From positions 73,387-137,386 of the forward strand of contig DATKEN010000031.1 of the NCBI GenBank assembly GCA_035512155.1: a stretch of 64,000 nucleotides of DNA, read 5' to 3'. This DNA comes from JABCYV01 sp035512155 (GTDB taxonomy: Bacteria; Acidobacteriota; Terriglobia; Terriglobales; Acidobacteriaceae). The stretch's first letter is position 1; each line of letters begins with the position of its first letter. A model generated the notes under the pieces. The model had not been told where the DNA came from. It did not search any database and saw nothing but the letters and a program-made list of their open reading frames with translations. Positions 59,814 through 64,000 of this stretch are shown here, piece after piece. Made by a program: the position numbers and the translations under genes.

Positions 59814-62800
59814 ATGGCCGTCAGCCGAGTTTTGCGGTGCACGTCGTTTCTACTTCTAGCAGCCGTATTCACTACATTTCCTCTTGTCGCCCAGAAGATC
59901 ACCGGCGATATCTCAGGCACGGTACTGGACAGCACCGGTGCGGCGGTCAAAGATGCGAAGGTGACGGCTATCAACGTCGCCACGGGTGAAACCCGCTCGG
60001 CGGTCACGTCGGACGCGGGTTTTTATCGAATTTTAGAGCTGCCGCCCGGCAATTACAAAGTCGATGTGACGGTGCCCGGCTTCAAGAGGGAAAGTCGCAC
60101 GGCAGAAGTCGCGATATCCTCCGTAACTCAGTCGGATTTTCGTTTGCTGCCCGGCCAGGTTTCCGAGATGGTTGAGGTGCAGGGCGTCGCGCCCCTGGTA
60201 GAAACCACAGAAGACCGGCTCAGCACCTTGTTTGTGGAACGCCAAGTAGCCGACCTACCCAACAACGGTCGCGACTTCAACAATCTTTTGGATGGCGTGC
60301 CGGGCGTACAACGCAGTCCCGGAGGCGGTTTCCAGAGCCTCAACATCAATGGGCAGCGCGCCACCTCAAACAATTTTGCCGTGGATGGAATTCCTAACAA
60401 TGATCGTTACTATGGTGAATCGTCTCTAGGCCAGGCGGCGATCTCAGGCACGGCGGCAGCCCTTATTCCGTTGGAGGGTATCGAAGAGTTCAACGTTCAA
60501 TCCAATCCAGGGGTGGAGTTCGGGGTCAAGGGCGGATCGGTCATTAACATCGGGCTGAAGAGCGGCACGAATGCCATTCACGGGAGCGCCTTCTGGGATC
60601 GTCACACCGACGCCTTCGACGCCAGGAACGGGTTCGCTTCGTCGGTCACGCCGTTCCGCTTGAACCAGTTTGGCGCGTCCGGCGGTTTTCCGATCAAGAA
60701 GGACAAAGCGTTCATGTTCATGTCCTACCAAGGTTTCCATCTGAAGGACCAGTTCCCTTCGCAGGTCACCTTGCCCACAACGGCGCAGATCTTCGATGCG
60801 ACGAAGTGTGTCGAAACCGGCGTGAACCCCAATACGTCGAACACGATCGGGCCAGATGGAAATCCTTGGACCACGTGTTTGAACACCGGACCGGGCCCCG
60901 GGAGCGATCAGATTTTTGGTACAGCGGACGACGGCACTGTTAACTCGATCGGTGCGAAGTTACTCTCTTTCATACCTACCAGTCCGACGGGTAAGGAAGA
61001 CATCGTGGCTAACAACACGCTTGATCTGAACAACTTTCACGTGAAGTTCGATTACATCTTCAACCCGTCACACCGCGTGTCCGTGAAGTATCTGTTTGGC
61101 GATAGCCTTCAGAGCCAGCCCGCCACCACCGGCGTACCCTTGTCGGTTGGCCCGTTGGCCACGAGTCCGAACATGTGGAACTCGGTCGCGCCCACCCGAG
61201 CCCAACTGGCAGGAATTAACTACACGTGGACGATCAGCCCAACCAAGGTTTTGGAGAGTCGTCTGGGTTACCAGCGCTTTTCCCAGCGGATCGGAGTGAA
61301 CAACAGTATCGATCCCAACGCTCTCGGCATCAATACTGGCCCTCTGGGTGCCAACGCGCAGGATAAGGAGAACTTTGGCGTTCCGTCCGTCTATTATTTG
61401 GGCTACTTCGGCCCCAGCGGATATCCAGTCGTAGGTGGCATCCAAGGATACCCCATCATCACGCGGCCGGACGCTTCTTACGATTGGCAAGAGCACTTCA
61501 CAATGATTAAGGGTAGCCACACAATCAAAATAGGCGGGCAATATCAGGACGCCTACACCAAGTCGCGGCGTGATCGTGCGCGTTCTAACCTGTCGTTCTA
61601 TTCCTACGGTTTCTACGGCTGTGCTACCGCCGGCAGCTGCCCCTCGATATTCAGCGGCGTTACACAAAGCAATCCGGTGGCCGCTTTGAACGAGATACTT
61701 TTAGGCCTCGCAGAGGATAGCGGGCGTTCGTTCGGTGTGACAGACCGGCACATTTTCCAAAAATCAGTCGGCCTGTACGTTCAGGATAGCTGGAAAGTCA
61801 AGCCCAACTTTACTCTGGAGCTGGGTGTACGGTACGACATCACGGGGGCGCTGGGCGAAAAGGACAACCTGGGTTCAAACTTCCTGCCCAATGATCCCAA
61901 AGCAGACCCCAAGACTGGGTTCGTAAGTCTGGCGCAGCGGCCGCTGTACGGGGTCGACAAGAATAACTTCGGACCCAGAGTCGGATTCGCATGGGACATC
62001 TTCAAGAACGGGAAGACCGTACTGCGAAGCGGCTATTCCTTGAACTACGACTTGCCGAACTTCGGTACGCTTGCCGCCCCGCAAACCTATTTCCAAATGT
62101 GGAGCGGGACCCGCGCTGGATTCTTCACCCAGGTTCCACAGGGCATTTTTTCAATTGATATCACCTCGACCCCCGCAGACAACCAGGGGATTTTCACGGG
62201 CAACACTTTGTGTGCGACCTTTATTTGCATGTCTCCCAACCAGCCTCTGTACGGCGCGAGTCCCACTGCGACTTCGGCAGCGAGTGTAGTGCAGGTGGTA
62301 CGCAATTTCCAGACGCCGATGAACCATGCTTACAATCTGACTATTGAGCAGGCGGTGAGCAACAAAACAGCGTTTAGCGTCGCTTACGCTGGCACCGCGG
62401 GGCGGGACTTGGTGAACTGGCGCGATCTGAACGCGTGTCCCATCAGCACGCTAGCGTGTGACTCAACGCGGCAGCCGTTTGGAACGCTCTTTCCGCAGTA
62501 CAACCACATCCTGCAGTTAAACAATGACGGCTATTCGAACTATAACAGCCTGCAAACGGCTTTCAAGGTGAGGGATATTCACGGTTTAACGGGACAGGTT
62601 AACTTTACCTGGTCAAGATCTTTTGATACCGGTTCTGCCAATCGCGGTGGAACTTTTCTTTCCAATTTCCAAAACCCTTACAATGTCAACAAAGGCTATG
62701 TGCCCTCTGACTTCGACACGCCCTGGAATGTCAACTTCAACCTTGTCTACGCCGTGCCCAAGTTCCACAACGTACCAAGATTGGTAGGTGAAGGCTGGCA

Positions 62801-63278
62801 GATCAACTCGCTCTTCCGGGCACAAGACGGGCGACCGTTTACCGTCTACACCGCCAGTGATCCTTCGAATCAGGGGCTGAAAGACACACTCGCGACCTAT
62901 GACGGTAGTCCGCTCCATTATGATTTCCACTACGCAGATCACGGTAGGACTACCTATTTTGATACCAGTGGCCTCTCGGCCCCGGCTCCTGGAACGGTCG
63001 GAAATTGCCGCAATTGCGTACGCCAACCGGGTATTTCGCAATTGGATATGGGGATATTCAAGAGTTTCAAATTTGCAGAACGCTATGAGTTCAAGTTCAA
63101 ATGGGAAGTTTTTAATGTCTTGAATCATGCTATGTTTGCTACCCAGACCCCCAGCAAACTTGGTAGCAGTGCTTTCGGAACCTTCTTCGCCACGCCCGAC
63201 GTCGGTACAGGTCTTAACCCTGTCCTGGGAACAGGCGCGCAACGCAATATGCAGTTCGGCATCGCCGTAGCGTTCTGA
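59814..63278 (+). CDS. TonB-dependent receptor, Oar type, with carboxypeptidase-regulatory-like domain
   Basis: 1154 residues, complete. Signal peptide to about residue 25 (TTFPLVAQ). Residues 28-115 are the carboxypeptidase-regulatory-like domain (DISGTVLDSTGAAVKDAKVTAI, LELPPGNYKVDV). The plug domain follows with LPNNGRDFNNLLDGVPGVQRSPGG near 143 and FGVKGGSVINIGLKSGTNAIHGSAFWD near 235. About 22 barrel strands end in MQFGIAVAF, with the usual terminal Phe. No TonB box is apparent by eye. This is a second such protein in the window; the other (1-2539) is only partly visible, so their similarity is not assessed fully. Confidence 0.93.
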   Translation: MAVSRVLRCTSFLLLAAVFTTFPLVAQKITGDISGTVLDSTGAAVKDAKVTAINVATGETRSAVTSDAGFYRILELPPGNYKVDVTVPGFKRESRTAEVAISSVTQSDFRLLPGQVSEMVEVQGVAPLVETTEDRLSTLFVERQVADLPNNGRDFNNLLDGVPGVQRSPGGGFQSLNINGQRATSNNFAVDGIPNNDRYYGESSLGQAAISGTAAALIPLEGIEEFNVQSNPGVEFGVKGGSVINIGLKSGTNAIHGSAFWDRHTDAFDARNGFASSVTPFRLNQFGASGGFPIKKDKAFMFMSYQGFHLKDQFPSQVTLPTTAQIFDATKCVETGVNPNTSNTIGPDGNPWTTCLNTGPGPGSDQIFGTADDGTVNSIGAKLLSFIPTSPTGKEDIVANNTLDLNNFHVKFDYIFNPSHRVSVKYLFGDSLQSQPATTGVPLSVGPLATSPNMWNSVAPTRAQLAGINYTWTISPTKVLESRLGYQRFSQRIGVNNSIDPNALGINTGPLGANAQDKENFGVPSVYYLGYFGPSGYPVVGGIQGYPIITRPDASYDWQEHFTMIKGSHTIKIGGQYQDAYTKSRRDRARSNLSFYSYGFYGCATAGSCPSIFSGVTQSNPVAALNEILLGLAEDSGRSFGVTDRHIFQKSVGLYVQDSWKVKPNFTLELGVRYDITGALGEKDNLGSNFLPNDPKADPKTGFVSLAQRPLYGVDKNNFGPRVGFAWDIFKNGKTVLRSGYSLNYDLPNFGTLAAPQTYFQMWSGTRAGFFTQVPQGIFSIDITSTPADNQGIFTGNTLCATFICMSPNQPLYGASPTATSAASVVQVVRNFQTPMNHAYNLTIEQAVSNKTAFSVAYAGTAGRDLVNWRDLNACPISTLACDSTRQPFGTLFPQYNHILQLNNDGYSNYNSLQTAFKVRDIHGLTGQVNFTWSRSFDTGSANRGGTFLSNFQNPYNVNKGYVPSDFDTPWNVNFNLVYAVPKFHNVPRLVGEGWQINSLFRAQDGRPFTVYTASDPSNQGLKDTLATYDGSPLHYDFHYADHGRTTYFDTSGLSAPAPGTVGNCRNCVRQPGISQLDMGIFKSFKFAERYEFKFKWEVFNVLNHAMFATQTPSKLGSSAFGTFFATPDVGTGLNPVLGTGAQRNMQFGIAVAF

Positions 63279-63301
63279 AGCTGGGTCTGAAATCGCATCA
63301 C

Positions 63302-63330
63302 GGAGTTTACCGATGGTAAACTCCCTTTTT
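63302..63330 (+). terminator. Intrinsic terminator after the receptor gene
   Basis: A perfect 10-bp stem (GGAGTTTACC with GGTAAACTCC) around the loop GAT is followed at once by CTTTTT. It lies 24 bp after the receptor stop and ends before the next ATG at 63337. It is the best terminator in the window. Confidence 0.85.
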
Positions 63331-63336
63331 GTTCTT

Positions 63337-64000
63337 ATGCGCCGTTCTCGGCTCCCTCTCCTCCTCATAATCCTGGGCGCTAGTCTCGCCGCGCGTGCAG
63401 AAGCGCCCAACATCATCCTTATCACCGTAGATACCACGCGGGCCGACCGCATGGGTTTTCTAGGCTCGAAACGTGGTCTTACGCCGAATCTCGACGTGCT
63501 GGCGCACCAAGGCGTGGTTTTTGAAAAGGCGTATTCCCAGGCGCCGCTGACACCGGTTTCCCATGCCACGATCCTTACTGGCGCTTATCCCCAGTTTCAC
63601 ACCGTCACCGACTTCGGCCACCCCCTGCCCTCGTTGTTACCGTTCGTGCCGGAGATTCTGCACAAGAGCGGATATCACACCGCAGCATTCATTGGTTCCA
63701 TCATCCTCGATCCTAAGGGAAACATGGCGCCTGGGTTCGATCGAGGCTTTGATTTTTTCGACGCTGGATTTCACATGAAGCGGGACCCGGACGAGAGCCG
63801 CTACGACAATGTGGAACGGCGCGGCGGAGATGTGGTCGCGCACGCGATTGGATGGTTGGGCAAGAATCGGCAATCGCCGTTTTTCATCTGGGTGCATTTG
63901 TATGACCCGCATGCGCCATATGATCCCCCATCACCGTACGACAAGCGCTTCGCTGATGGCTACGATGGCGAAATCGCCTATGCCGATGCGTCTCTCGGCA
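63337..64000 (+). CDS. Sulfatase/alkaline-phosphatase superfamily hydrolase, 3' end beyond window
   Basis: 221 codons visible from ATG at 63337, with a signal peptide (MRRSRLPLLLIILGASLAARA). IILITVDTTRADRMGFLG provides the metal Asp pair, and QAPLTPVSHATILTGAYP occupies the place of the sulfatase CxPSR motif; Thr stands where Cys or Ser would be converted to formylglycine. FFIWVHLYDPHAPYDPP is also typical. It is more likely a phosphodiesterase or phospho-/sulfo-transfer enzyme than a classic sulfatase. An ATG at 63313 in frame lies inside the terminator stem and is not used. Confidence 0.85.
   Translation, partial: MRRSRLPLLLIILGASLAARAEAPNIILITVDTTRADRMGFLGSKRGLTPNLDVLAHQGVVFEKAYSQAPLTPVSHATILTGAYPQFHTVTDFGHPLPSLLPFVPEILHKSGYHTAAFIGSIILDPKGNMAPGFDRGFDFFDAGFHMKRDPDESRYDNVERRGGDVVAHAIGWLGKNRQSPFFIWVHLYDPHAPYDPPSPYDKRFADGYDGEIAYADASLG

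Noticed and set aside
1..64000. tRNA, rRNA, CRISPR or insertion-sequence content
   Set aside because: I read the larger intergenic gaps on both strands for cloverleaf patterns, regular repeats and transposase fragments and found none; short or degenerate ones could be missed by eye.

Overview
The window reads as chromosomal DNA from an acidobacterium (Acidobacteriota). The case rests on two large outer-membrane receptors with an N-terminal carboxypeptidase-regulatory-like domain (Oar type), small conserved proteins that I associate with this phylum (27148-27405, 27512-27787, 28127-28663, 41500-41865), a PEGA-domain kinase-like protein, and dense GC-rich coding. The genus cannot be fixed from the sequence. 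I see no rRNA, tRNA, CRISPR array, phage or insertion sequence.

Layout. 1-3.3 kb: a TonB-dependent receptor cut by the window edge, behind a GntR/FCD regulator on the minus strand. 3.5-9.1 kb: a compact plus-strand operon for coenzyme F420 (cofG, cofD, cofC, cofE, cofH) ending in an F420-dependent NADP reductase. Four of its junctions overlap by 4 bp or abut directly. 9.1-11.5 kb: an osmoprotectant ABC importer (OpuC type). 11.6-12.3 kb: a VapBC toxin-antitoxin pair with a strong promoter/operator. 12.3-21.8 kb, minus strand: rapZ, a lipid-exporter-like ABC protein, yicC, gmk, rpoZ, coaBC, a family 4 uracil-DNA glycosylase and priA. 21.8-26.4 kb: an exported beta-carbonic anhydrase with two homopolymer frameshifts, a tiny membrane protein, a dienelactone-hydrolase-like protein, mtnA, pyrE with a C-terminal zinc-finger-like tail, and a CPBP protease. 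26.5-29.6 kb: GNAT acetyltransferase, small conserved proteins, and a PAP2 phosphatase whose 3' end overlaps the convergent ABC gene.

29.5-34.1 kb: a MacB/HlyD-type efflux operon (two permeases, adaptor, ATPase). 34.3-37.7 kb: VOC protein, AraC regulator, sodium:solute symporter and a companion protein. 37.9-40.5 kb: a kinase-like/PEGA protein that lacks its catalytic Asp. 40.7-46.7 kb: secreted proteins, a hydroxyacyl-CoA dehydrogenase, a metallo-hydrolase, an anti-sigma-like membrane protein, and a probable copper-related pair (Cys/His-rich small protein plus a Met/His-rich outer-membrane barrel). 46.8-51.3 kb: methionine aminopeptidase, a complete minus-strand pqqABCDE cluster including a 25-codon pqqA, and msrA. 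51.4-59.6 kb: a BNR-repeat protein, an intergenic repeat element, a phosphatase-pyrD pair, cytochrome c, serS and a LolA-like pair. 59.8-64 kb: a second Oar-type receptor with a clean intrinsic terminator, then a sulfatase-like protein cut by the window end.

Taken together the window carries two complete redox-cofactor pathways (F420 and PQQ), but no obvious PQQ-dependent dehydrogenase and no F420 user other than the NADP reductase.
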